Source of the DNA: Actinosynnema sp040640215
Lineage (GTDB): Bacteria; Actinomycetota; Actinomycetes; Mycobacteriales; Pseudonocardiaceae
Direction: 5' to 3'
NCBI RefSeq assembly: GCF_040640215.1
Contig: NZ_JBFABG010000022.1
Coordinates: 7,081-71,080 of the forward strand
DNA length: 64,000 nucleotides
This document shows, piece after piece, positions 40,619-48,125 of this stretch. The translations under genes and the position numbers were made by a program. The notes under the pieces were generated by a model. That model worked only from the letters and a program-made list of their open reading frames with translations, did not search any database and had not been told where the DNA came from. Each line of letters starts with the position of its first letter. Within the stretch, counting starts at the first letter, position 1.

Positions 40619-41982
40619 GCGTGCTGAACAAGGTGGTGCGCCCCTTCACCGGCGGTGGGAGGAGGCAGCAGCGGACGTGGCGGGCCGCGCACCTGTCGAC
40701 GTTGGGCGCGTCGCACGTCCGGGACGGGATCGTCTGCCAGGACTACAGCGACAGCCGGGTGCTCGACGACGGGAAGTGGGCGTTCGTCGTCGTCGCGGAC
40801 GGGCACGGTTCGGAGCGGCACTTCCGCAGCGACCGGGGCGCGCAGCTCGCCGTGGCGACCATGCGGGAGGTGTTCGTCGCCTTCCACGACCGCGTGCGCA
40901 CCGCGCGGGAGGGCGTCGACCCCGGTCACCTGGCCGCCCTGTGGGCGCAGGAGACCGGCCACGTCGTGCCGAGGTGGCGGGCGATGGTGCACGCCGACCT
41001 GGTGACCGAGCCGCCGGTGCTGCCGGGCAGGCAGGGCGGGGAGCGGGGCGTCGTCCGGTTCGTCACGACGTTCGCCGAGCGCAACGGGCTGGCCCAGACC
41101 GAGCAGTTGTTCTGGCAGTTGCGCGGGTTCGCGGAGTACGCCGCGCGGTGCACGTCGCCGACGCCGGAGGAGCTCGGTCCGCTGCCGCTGCCCGACGACC
41201 CCGCCTGGGACCTCGCGAAGCTGGGCAACTGGCAGGCGAAGGCCTACGGCACCACCGTCCTGGGCGTGATCGTCGGTCCCGATTCGCTGCACTGGATCCA
41301 GCTCGGCGACGGTGCGCTGGTGCAGATCGTGGGCGGTCAGGCGAGCTACCTGGTGCCGCCGCCGCCCGAGGCGATCGGCAACGCGACCCCGTCGCTGTGC
41401 GACGACGGCGCGCCGACCGGCCTCCGGGTCGGCACGGTGCCGCTGGACAACGGCCACGTGCCGTCCGCCGTCGTGCTGACGACGGACGGGGTGCCGAACT
41501 CCTACATCGAGGAGGCGGGTTTCCTCCGCTTCTGCCAGGACGTCGCGGAGCGGGCCAGGGCGACCGGCGAACCGGTGGCGCACGGGGGCCGGGCGAGGTC
41601 GGACTTCGTCGACAACCTGGACCGCTGGCTGCCCGAGATCTCCCGCCGGGGCAGCGGGGACGACATGAGCGTCGCGCTGGCCTGGGCGGGCGAGGTGCCG
41701 ACCGATCACCCCGGCCCGGACCCCGAGCCGGTGCCCGCACCGCAACCCGTGGCGCAGCCCGCACCGCAGCCCGCACCGCAGGCGTCCGCACCGCCGGCCG
41801 CCGACGCGGCGGACGTGGGCCGGCAGTCGGACGGGAACCCGCCGCCCGTCGAGACCGAGGAGCCGGTACCCGAGGACCGGCCCGGCCAGGCCGCCGCCGA
41901 ACCCCCGGAGCGGGCGGTGCCGCAGCGGCTCGCAGATCCGAGCACAGGAAGGAGCGGGACCCGCGATGATCAAGACCGGTGA
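40615..41982 (+). CDS. PP2C-type protein phosphatase of a TerY phospho-signalling triad
   Basis: 455 aa, GTG overlapping the VWA stop. PP2C motifs in order: ASHVRDGIVCQDYS near the start, VVVADGHGSERHF with the metal-binding Asp-Gly pair (about 61-65), AYGTTVLGVIVG, LGDGALVQI, TTDGVPNSY and GSGDDMSVALAW (catalytic DD, about 345). Residues about 365-455 form a Pro/Gln/Ala-rich tail. It dephosphorylates Ser/Thr, with metal ions as cofactors; the kinase next door and the VWA protein are the likely partners. The kinase start lies 17 bases inside its 3' end. Confidence 0.87.
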   Translation: MSVLNKVVRPFTGGGRRQQRTWRAAHLSTLGASHVRDGIVCQDYSDSRVLDDGKWAFVVVADGHGSERHFRSDRGAQLAVATMREVFVAFHDRVRTAREGVDPGHLAALWAQETGHVVPRWRAMVHADLVTEPPVLPGRQGGERGVVRFVTTFAERNGLAQTEQLFWQLRGFAEYAARCTSPTPEELGPLPLPDDPAWDLAKLGNWQAKAYGTTVLGVIVGPDSLHWIQLGDGALVQIVGGQASYLVPPPPEAIGNATPSLCDDGAPTGLRVGTVPLDNGHVPSAVVLTTDGVPNSYIEEAGFLRFCQDVAERARATGEPVAHGGRARSDFVDNLDRWLPEISRRGSGDDMSVALAWAGEVPTDHPGPDPEPVPAPQPVAQPAPQPAPQASAPPAADAADVGRQSDGNPPPVETEEPVPEDRPGQAAAEPPERAVPQRLADPSTGRSGTRDDQDR

Positions 41983-43255
41983 GCGGCTCGACAGCGAATC
42001 CGGCACGTCGGTCACCGTCGGGGAGGTGCTGGGCACCGGCGGCCAGGGCGAGGTCCGCGAGGGGCGCACGGAGGACGGCCGGGTGGTCGCGATCAAGTGG
42101 TACCTGCCGCCGTTCCAGACCGACGAGCTGCGCGAGAACATCACCTACCTGGTGCGCGAGCACGCGCCGTCCGAGCAGTTCCTGTGGCCCGCCGACATCG
42201 TGTCCCGCAACGGCGAGTTCGGCTACGTGATGCCGTTGCGCCCGCCCGACTACGTCAGCCTGACGCGGGTGCTCGGGCGCAAGGTCCCGATGAAGTTCCG
42301 GGAGCTGGTGCAGGCCGCCGGGCACACCGTGGCGGCGTTCAAGGCGTTGCAGGCCAAGGGGTTGTTCTACTGCGACATCTCCGACGCGAACCTGTTCGTG
42401 GAACCCCGCACCGGCGAGGTGCTCATCTGCGACAACGACAACGTCGGCTCGTCGCGCACCGCGCCGAGGGTGCTCGGCACGCCGAGGTTCATGGCCCCGG
42501 AGATCGTGCGCAACGAGAAGAAGCCGTCCGCGCTGACCGACAGCTTCTCGATGGCGGTCCTGCTCTTCCTGCTGCTGATGAACGACCACCCGCTCCAGGG
42601 CGAGGCCGAGTCGCGCATCCACGTGTTCGACGCGGCGGCGATGCGCAAGATCTACGGCACCGAACCGGTGTTCATCTTCGACCCCGACGACGCGAGCAAC
42701 CGCCCCATCCCGGGCGTCCACGTCAACGCGCAGGTCTTCTGGGACCTGTACCCGCAGGCCGTCCGCGACATCTTCACGAAGGTGTTCACCACCGGGCTCG
42801 CCGACCCGGCGCGCCGGCCGACGTTCGGCGAGTGGGAGGCGGCGATCTCCACGACGGTCGACTCGATCTTCGCGTGCGGCGGCTGCGGCCGGGAGAACTT
42901 CTACTGCCGGACGCGGCCCGAGGTGACCTGCTGGGGCTGCCGGAAGTCCGTCCGGGTGCCCATGAAGCTCGTCATCGGCGGTCGGCGGACGGTCATCCTG
43001 GACCGCGGCACGAAGCTGTACGCGCACCACATGAGCAAGCGCGGCGACGTCGTCCTGACGGACCCGCCGGTGGCCGAGGTCGCGAAGCACCCGACGCAGG
43101 ACCGGTACGGGCTCAAGAACCTCAGCGGGTTCCAGTGGTTCGCGACGCTCCCCGGCTCGCCGGTGGCCCGTCCCGTCGCACCCGGCCAGTCGGTCGCCCT
43201 CGTGCCGGGCGCGCAGATCGAGTTCGACGCCGTCAGCGCGTTGATCGAGCGGTAG
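41966..43255 (+). CDS. TerY-triad Ser/Thr protein kinase with C-terminal zinc ribbon
   Basis: 429 aa starting inside the phosphatase gene after GGAG. Kinase motifs: VLGTGGQGEV (22-30), Lys44 in AIKWY, the catalytic loop YCDISDANLF (Asp137 in place of the HRD Asp), CDNDN at the DFG position (about 153-157) and MAPEIV. The HRD and DFG variants are typical of this divergent family, not signs of death. A treble-clef-like zinc ribbon follows: CGGCG (304, 307) and CWGC (322, 325). A beta-rich C-terminal domain (VPGAQIEFD) is unassigned. With the VWA and PP2C proteins it forms the TerY-P triad known from tellurium/stress and nucleic-acid-related systems. Confidence 0.87.
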   Translation: MIKTGERLDSESGTSVTVGEVLGTGGQGEVREGRTEDGRVVAIKWYLPPFQTDELRENITYLVREHAPSEQFLWPADIVSRNGEFGYVMPLRPPDYVSLTRVLGRKVPMKFRELVQAAGHTVAAFKALQAKGLFYCDISDANLFVEPRTGEVLICDNDNVGSSRTAPRVLGTPRFMAPEIVRNEKKPSALTDSFSMAVLLFLLLMNDHPLQGEAESRIHVFDAAAMRKIYGTEPVFIFDPDDASNRPIPGVHVNAQVFWDLYPQAVRDIFTKVFTTGLADPARRPTFGEWEAAISTTVDSIFACGGCGRENFYCRTRPEVTCWGCRKSVRVPMKLVIGGRRTVILDRGTKLYAHHMSKRGDVVLTDPPVAEVAKHPTQDRYGLKNLSGFQWFATLPGSPVARPVAPGQSVALVPGAQIEFDAVSALIER

Positions 43256-43606
43256 TCAGCGGTCGCCGTGCGCGCTGAACGCGCGGATGGCCCCGCGCGG
43301 TCGTCCGGCCGAGGTGCACGGTGCCCACTGGCAGCTCCAGTGGGCACCGGTCACCCAGCAGCTCAGGCGACCGCACCGGCCGCACTGGACGAAGGAGTCG
43401 GCTGTGCACCTCGGACAACCGGGAAACCCCTCACCGATCCCGAGACCGCCCTCGGTGGTCGTGGCCTCGTACTTCTCACCGCGCGCCTTGGCCTCGTCGA
43501 TCACGAAGGCCCAGGTGGCGTACCAGGACTCGGGGTGCTGTTCGACTCTGAGCCCGTACAACGCGGCTCCCTGGCGGCACCGGGCGAGTAACACGTCCGC
43601 TCTCAT
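43256..43606 (-). CDS. Stand-alone TerY-C-like zinc-ribbon protein
   Basis: 116 aa. Residues about 1-55 are helical (LLARCRQGAALYGLRVEQ, TWAFVIDEAKARG). Residues 58-116 hold a Cys-rich module: GCPRC, then FVQCGRCGRLSCW, then HWSCQWAPC, ending RGAIRAF. This Cys order and spacing match the TerY-C ribbon that usually ends TerY. The VWA protein at 39923 lacks that ribbon, so this gene may provide it in trans. Its stop directly abuts the kinase stop on the other strand, and no terminator separates them. Confidence 0.7.
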   Translation of the reverse strand: MRADVLLARCRQGAALYGLRVEQHPESWYATWAFVIDEAKARGEKYEATTTEGGLGIGEGFPGCPRCTADSFVQCGRCGRLSCWVTGAHWSCQWAPCTSAGRPRGAIRAFSAHGDR

Positions 43607-43622
43607 CGGGCGAGTCTAAGCC

Positions 43623-44360
43623 ATGAAACGTGCCGGCGGTTGCGTCGTCTGCGGGCGGCGACCGGGTTTCTCGTGGGCGGTGGACCACTTCGGGGATTCG
43701 CTGTGCGCCGGGTGTTCCCGCGAATTGCGGTGCTGGAGTTGCGAGGCCGCCACGGGTGGTTCCGGGGAGCGCGCCCGGACCGTTCTCGACGACGGCCGCA
43801 TCCGGTGCGCGCGCTGCTCGGCGTGGGCCGTGGACCGGCAGTCCGAGGTCGGTCGGGTGGTGGCCCTGGTCCGGCCGCTGCTGCACTCCTACGGCATCCG
43901 GCTGCCCAACCCGGTCCGCGTGGGGTTGATCGAACCCGACCGGCTGGAGCAGCTCGCCGGCGGCTCCGCACACGGTCTGACCAGGGTCGAGTACGCCGGC
44001 GGCCCGGGGCGGGTGGTGGAGCTGCGGGTGGTGTCCGGGATGCCGGCCACGCAGTTCGGCCGGGTGCTGGCCCACGAGATGGGCCACGCCTGGCTCGCCC
44101 GGTGCCCCGGTGCCGGCATCCGGAACGCCCGGGACGAGGAGGGGATCTGCGAGCTCGTCGGGAGCTGGTGGCTGCGGCACCGGGGCGGGCGGTTGGCCCG
44201 CCACTACCTGGACGCCATGGAATCGAATCCCGACCCGGTCTACGGTGCCGGTTACCGCGCGGCCGCACGGCTGGCCGGTGAAAAGCCGCCGCCTGAGATC
44301 GTCCGGTCGATAGCGGTGACCGGACGGATCGGCGGCGGAAACGGGGATTCGTCCGGATAA
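43623..44360 (+). CDS. DA1-like protein: LIM-type zinc ribbons plus HExxH metallopeptidase
   Basis: 245 aa. The N-terminal 65 residues carry paired zinc knuckles (CVVCGRR, LCAGCSREL, CWSCEAA, CARCSAWA) like a LIM domain. The rest matches the peptidase of plant DA1: LAHEMGHAWLARCPG (His151, Glu152, His155) and the third ligand region EEGICELVGSWWL. DA1 in plants is a ubiquitin-activated peptidase; bacterial homologues are little studied. It is divergent from the TerY-C-like gene with 16 bases between starts, so the two share a control region. A place in the neighbouring signalling system is plausible, not shown. Confidence 0.82.
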   Translation: MKRAGGCVVCGRRPGFSWAVDHFGDSLCAGCSRELRCWSCEAATGGSGERARTVLDDGRIRCARCSAWAVDRQSEVGRVVALVRPLLHSYGIRLPNPVRVGLIEPDRLEQLAGGSAHGLTRVEYAGGPGRVVELRVVSGMPATQFGRVLAHEMGHAWLARCPGAGIRNARDEEGICELVGSWWLRHRGGRLARHYLDAMESNPDPVYGAGYRAAARLAGEKPPPEIVRSIAVTGRIGGGNGDSSG

Positions 44361-44398
44361 CGCGGAACCGCCGGCCCGCGACCATTGCCGCTGTCGTC

Positions 44399-44429
44399 GA
44401 TTCCCGGTATTCGTCGAATACCGGGAATC
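44399..44429. terminator. Bidirectional terminator overlapping the ArsB-type stop
   Basis: A perfect 14-base stem GATTCCCGGTATTC / GAATACCGGGAATC with a 3-base loop lies between the convergent DA1-like and permease genes. Its right arm enters the permease stop codon. Confidence 0.85.
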
Positions 44430-45702
44430 AGCCGCCGAAGACGTGCAGGGACGACCAGAGCGCGACGACGGCGAGGGGGAGCGCGACGGGCACGGTCAGC
44501 AGCCCGAGCGCGGTGAACCTGCGCAGGTCGACGCGCACGCCGTGGTCGTGCAGGACCCGTCGCCACAGCAGGGTGGCCAGCGATCCGGCGTAGGTGAGGT
44601 TGGGGCCGAGGTTCACGCCGATCAGGACCGCGAGGACGGCACCGGGCCCGAGCGGGGCGGATAGGGGCAGCAGCACCAGCACGGCGGGCAGGTTGTTGAT
44701 CACGTTCGCCAGGACCGCAGCGACCGCGGCCGTGCCCAGCAGGGCGGGCAGGGTGCTGCCGACGGGGACGAGGCCGTCGACGAGGTCGGCCAGGCCGTGG
44801 TCGACCACGGCGCGGACCACCACGCCCAGCGCCAGGACGAAACCCAGGAACGGCAGCGCGGTCGACCGCGCCAGCCGGCCGGCGGTGGTGGTGCGCCGGA
44901 GCAGTCCCCGCACCGCCAGCACGCCCGCCCCGGCGACGGCCGCCCAGACCGGGTCGAGGCCCAGCGCGGGGAACAGCACGAACCCGGCGAGCGTGCCCGC
45001 CAGGGTCGCGGTCGCGAACTTCGGCAGCGCGACGGGTTCGACGGTCTCCGGGCGGGCCGCCCGGTGGGCGAGGTCGGCGGCGAAGAAGCGGCGGAACACC
45101 GCGTACTCGACGGCGACGGCGACCAGGCAGGGCAGCGCCATCAGACCGGCGAAGTGGAGGAAACCCAGCCCGCTGGCGGTGAAGGCCAGCAGGTTGGTGA
45201 GGTTGGAGACCGGCAGCGGGAGCGACGCGGTGTTCGCCAGGTGCGCGCACGCGTAGACGTGCGGGTCGGGGCGGACCCCGAGCCGGGCGACCGTGGCCAG
45301 CACCACGGGGGTGAGCAGGACCACCGTCGCGTCCAGGCTCAGCACGGTGGTGACCGCCGAGGCGACCACGAACACGCCGACCAGCAGGCGCGGCGCGCTC
45401 CCCGCCGCCGTGCGCGCGAGCCGCGCGCCACAGGCCCGGAACAGCCCTTCGTCGTCGCACAGCCTGGCCAGCACCAGGATCGCGGCCAGGAACCCGATCA
45501 CCGGGCCGAGCCGGGCCGCCTCCTGCACCACGTGGTCGGGCGGGATCAACCCGAGGCCCACCGCGATCGCGGCGGCCGGCACCGCCGCCACCGCCTCCGG
45601 CAGTCCCCGTGGCCGCACGACGGCCCACACCAGCACCAGCGCCAGCAGCACGACCGCCGCCACGCCTGACCACCCGAGCAGAACCGGACACCTCCCGAGC
45701 AC
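44428..45702 (-). CDS. ArsB/CitM-type ion permease
   Basis: 424 aa with about 11-12 TM helices. LSLDATVVLLTPVVLATVARLG and ANTASLPLPVSNLTNLLAF are the two re-entrant, Asn/Ser/Pro-rich motifs of the ArsB (arsenite) and related anion permeases; NVINNLPAVLVLLPL and IGVNLGPNLTYAGSLATLLW are the mirrored pair in the second half. It probably exports arsenite or antimonite with the proton motive force; no arsR, arsA or arsC gene is adjacent, so the substrate is uncertain. The GTG at 45702 gives the family length; a start closer to LLGWSGVAAV is possible. Confidence 0.83.
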   Translation of the reverse strand: MLGRCPVLLGWSGVAAVVLLALVLVWAVVRPRGLPEAVAAVPAAAIAVGLGLIPPDHVVQEAARLGPVIGFLAAILVLARLCDDEGLFRACGARLARTAAGSAPRLLVGVFVVASAVTTVLSLDATVVLLTPVVLATVARLGVRPDPHVYACAHLANTASLPLPVSNLTNLLAFTASGLGFLHFAGLMALPCLVAVAVEYAVFRRFFAADLAHRAARPETVEPVALPKFATATLAGTLAGFVLFPALGLDPVWAAVAGAGVLAVRGLLRRTTTAGRLARSTALPFLGFVLALGVVVRAVVDHGLADLVDGLVPVGSTLPALLGTAAVAAVLANVINNLPAVLVLLPLSAPLGPGAVLAVLIGVNLGPNLTYAGSLATLLWRRVLHDHGVRVDLRRFTALGLLTVPVALPLAVVALWSSLHVFGG

Positions 45703-45814
45703 GGCGACGCGTCCGGTGCTCCCCGGGCGGCCACCGCCGCGCGTCACGCCTGGCCCGGCCGTGCCTCCCGGCGCGGGCGGCACAGATTACCGCCGGGTGC
45801 CGGTGTCCCGGCCG

Positions 45815-46378
45815 TCACACCCCGGCGTTCGTCCCGGCGGGCCGGTGGACCGAGACCGCGTAGTCGCCGCCGGTGAACGGGGTGCGGTCCCAGGTGGCGA
45901 ACCGCTCGACGAGCTCCAGGCCGGCGGCGGACGCGTGCGCGTCGTAGTCGGCCGGGGAGTAGCCGCGACCCAGGCCGAACCCCGCGACCAGGACCCCGCC
46001 GACGTGCCGGGCGACGCCGGCGACCAGGGCGGCCTGCGTGCCGGGCGGGGTGAACAGGGGGACGTTGCCGGCCATCACCACGACGTCGAACACGCGGCCG
46101 AGGTCGAGCTCGGCCAGGTCCGACTCGACCCAGACGAGGTCGGGGGCGTTCGTGCGCGCGGTGGCCAGCATGGACGCGTCGACGTCGGCCCCGACGACCT
46201 CGACGCCGTGCCGGGCGAGCTCGATCGCGACCCGTCCGGTGCCGCACCCGGCGTCGAGCACGGTGGCGGGCCGGTAGGCGCGGACGAAGGCGGCTTCGCC
46301 GTGCACGTCGGTGCCGGCGGCGGCGAGCTGGTCGAAGCGGCGCTGGTAGTCGTCGCCGTTCCACGGGGTGGTCGTCAC
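45815..46378 (-). CDS. Small class I SAM-dependent methyltransferase
   Basis: 187 aa. It begins TTTPWNGDDYQRRFDQLAAAG, a typical lead-in for actinomycete methyltransferases of this type. Motif I is VLDAGCGTGRVAIELA, then VEVVGADVDASML, with motif IV FDVVVMAGNVPLF. The last third is short, YAVSVHRPAG. The GTG at 46378 is chosen as in close relatives that start MTTTPWNGDDY. Small-molecule substrate unknown. It lies 37 bases from the isomerase-like gene upstream on the same strand and may be co-transcribed with it. Confidence 0.83.
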   Translation of the reverse strand: MTTTPWNGDDYQRRFDQLAAAGTDVHGEAAFVRAYRPATVLDAGCGTGRVAIELARHGVEVVGADVDASMLATARTNAPDLVWVESDLAELDLGRVFDVVVMAGNVPLFTPPGTQAALVAGVARHVGGVLVAGFGLGRGYSPADYDAHASAAGLELVERFATWDRTPFTGGDYAVSVHRPAGTNAGV

Positions 46379-46415
46379 GGGGAGCACTCTCGCACGGTGC
46401 GCGGTGGCGACCGCG

Positions 46416-47042
46416 TCAGGCGGGCGTGGTCAGCGCGGTGACCCCCGGCCCGGCGAGCTCCAGCGGCGAGACCGGGCGGCCGTAGAGGGCCAGCAGCAGC
46501 GCGAGCGCGGTCCCGGTCACCTCCGGACCGTCGCCGACGGACAGGTCGGCGTCCGTCGCGGTGAGCCGGAGCCGGGCCGCGAGCTCCTTGGCCCCGCCGA
46601 CGGACGCCGGGGTGGCCGCGTGGTGCCGGAGCGCGCGGACCACGGCCTCCGGTTGGTAGTCGCGGGTGAGTCCGAGCGGACGCCGGATGTCCTCGCCGTG
46701 CACGACCTCCTCGACGAGTCGGGAGGCGAGGGGTGCTGGCGGGGTCGACGTCCGCGTCACCACCCGGCGGAGCCGCCCCAGCGTCTCCTGCGGCGTGGCA
46801 CCGCGTTCCCGTGCCACGCCGACGGCGTTCTGGCGGTCGAAGTCGAACCGGGCGCGCACGAGACCGACCACGAAACCGAGGCGCGTCGTGCGGGCGGTGT
46901 CGACCAGGTGGGCGGCCACGTCGTGCACCGTCCACCCCGCGCACAGCGACGGCTGTTCCCACTGCCCGTCGTCCAGGTGGGCGAGGTCGTCGACCAGCGC
47001 CGCCCGCTCCTCGTGCACGATCGTCCAGACGTCGTCCTTCAC
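46416..47042 (-). CDS. Maleylpyruvate isomerase-family mycothiol-dependent enzyme
   Basis: 208 aa. The N-terminal DinB-like four-helix bundle carries the signature LCAGWTVHDVAAHLVDTA (first metal-binding His) and LVEEVVHGEDIRRPLGL with the second His and Glu. The C-terminal half (LRLTATDADLSVGDGPEVTGTALALLLALYGR) is the SCP-2-like domain of mycothiol-dependent maleylpyruvate isomerase relatives. Actinomycete genomes carry many such paralogues acting in thiol-dependent detoxification. Specific substrate unknown. Confidence 0.87.
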   Translation of the reverse strand: MKDDVWTIVHEERAALVDDLAHLDDGQWEQPSLCAGWTVHDVAAHLVDTARTTRLGFVVGLVRARFDFDRQNAVGVARERGATPQETLGRLRRVVTRTSTPPAPLASRLVEEVVHGEDIRRPLGLTRDYQPEAVVRALRHHAATPASVGGAKELAARLRLTATDADLSVGDGPEVTGTALALLLALYGRPVSPLELAGPGVTALTTPA

Positions 47043-47260
47043 GGCTGCTCCTTCGCTCGAACGCGGTACTTCCGCCTGGTGGGACCGCCTGCCCGGCGGG
47101 AAGTCGTCGGCGGGTGACCCGGATCACCCCCGGCGGTCCGGGTGGCGGCAAGCCGGTGTGCGCGGACGGCGTCGGAAAATATCCGGCCAGGGGTGTCGAT
47201 TCCGGCGGTTCCCGTTCGACGCACTGGTGAGAGCGGGCAAGACCGACCGAGGAGCACCCG

Positions 47261-47836
47261 ATGCGCACCCTGATCACCACCGCGTTCGTCTCGCTGGACG
47301 GCGTCGTCGAGGGACCCGGCGGGGAGCCGGGCTACCGGAACTCCGGCTGGACCTTCCAGGACGTCGACTTCGACCCCGCCGCCTACGAGATCAAGGGCCG
47401 GGAGCAGGGCGAGGCCGCCGCGATGCTGCTGGGCCGGGTCAGCTACCAGGCGTTCGCGCCGGTGTGGCCGGGCATGACCGAGCAGTTCCCCGCCTACAAC
47501 GCGATGCCGAAGTACGTCGTGTCGACCACGCTGCGCGACGAGGATCTGGTGTCCGACTGGGGCGCGACGACCATCCTCCGCTCCCTGGAGGACGTCGCGG
47601 CGCTCAAGGAGGGCGAGGGCGGGCCGATCAGCGTGCACGGCAGCGCCACGCTGAACCGCGCCCTCTCCGACGCCGGCCTGGTCGACCGCTACCACCTGCT
47701 CGTCTTCCCGGTCCTGCTCGGCGCGGGCAAGCGCCTGTTCAGCGACACCGACAAGGCCAAGCAGAACCTGAAGGTCGTGGAGAGCGAGTCCTACTCCAAC
47801 GGCATCCAGAAGCTCGTCTACGAGGTCCTCCGCTGA
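47261..47836 (+). CDS. Dihydrofolate reductase-like (RibD C-terminal) protein
   Basis: 191 aa. MRTLITTAFVSLDGVVEGPGG opens the DHFR/RibD_C fold; AAMLLGRVSYQAFAPVWPG, KYVVSTTL, ISVHGSATLNRALSDAGLVDRYHLLVFPVLLGAGKRLF complete it. Such enzymes use NADPH; this clan lacks evidence of true folate reduction and usually acts on unknown substrates. GAGGAG lies 8 bases before the ATG. It stands alone. Confidence 0.87.
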   Translation: MRTLITTAFVSLDGVVEGPGGEPGYRNSGWTFQDVDFDPAAYEIKGREQGEAAAMLLGRVSYQAFAPVWPGMTEQFPAYNAMPKYVVSTTLRDEDLVSDWGATTILRSLEDVAALKEGEGGPISVHGSATLNRALSDAGLVDRYHLLVFPVLLGAGKRLFSDTDKAKQNLKVVESESYSNGIQKLVYEVLR

Positions 47837-47880
47837 CCCGGTGAGCGGTCGGCCCGACCGCGTCGCACCCGACATCGCCC

Positions 47881-47901
47881 GCCCGGCCGGGGTGGCCGGG
47901 C
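47881..47901. terminator. Candidate terminator hairpin
   Basis: GCCCGGCC and GGCCGGGC around a 5-base loop, 44 bases after the DHFR-like stop. Short but very GC-rich; plausible terminator. Confidence 0.5.
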
Positions 47902-48021
47902 GCGCGGGTTCGACAGCGCGGTTCCGCCGGGCACCTGACCGGGTGGCGCTCGCTCCCGGTGGGGTGAGCGCCACCGTCCGCGCACGTCACGGGCGGTGTT
48001 CGGATGCACACATGTTCATCC

Positions 48022-48064
48022 GTTCATGGATCGTCATCCTGCGTTCGCCGAGCGTTCCTCGGTT
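48022..48064 (+). promoter_or_regulatory. Candidate PHO box (PhoP binding repeats)
   Basis: GTTCATG (48022), GTCATCC (48033), GTTCGCC (48043) and GTTCCTC (48054) begin repeats spaced 11, 10 and 11 bases. These are the direct-repeat units of Streptomyces PHO boxes (GTTCACC-like). Another GTTCATC precedes at 48014. They lie about 60-100 bases before a secreted phosphatase gene, as expected for phosphate-starvation induction. Confidence 0.5.
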
Positions 48065-48125
48065 GGCCCGGGTTGCTTGCGAGCGTTCGGGCGCACCACC
48101 CCGACCCGAAGGAGCACGCCGCAGC

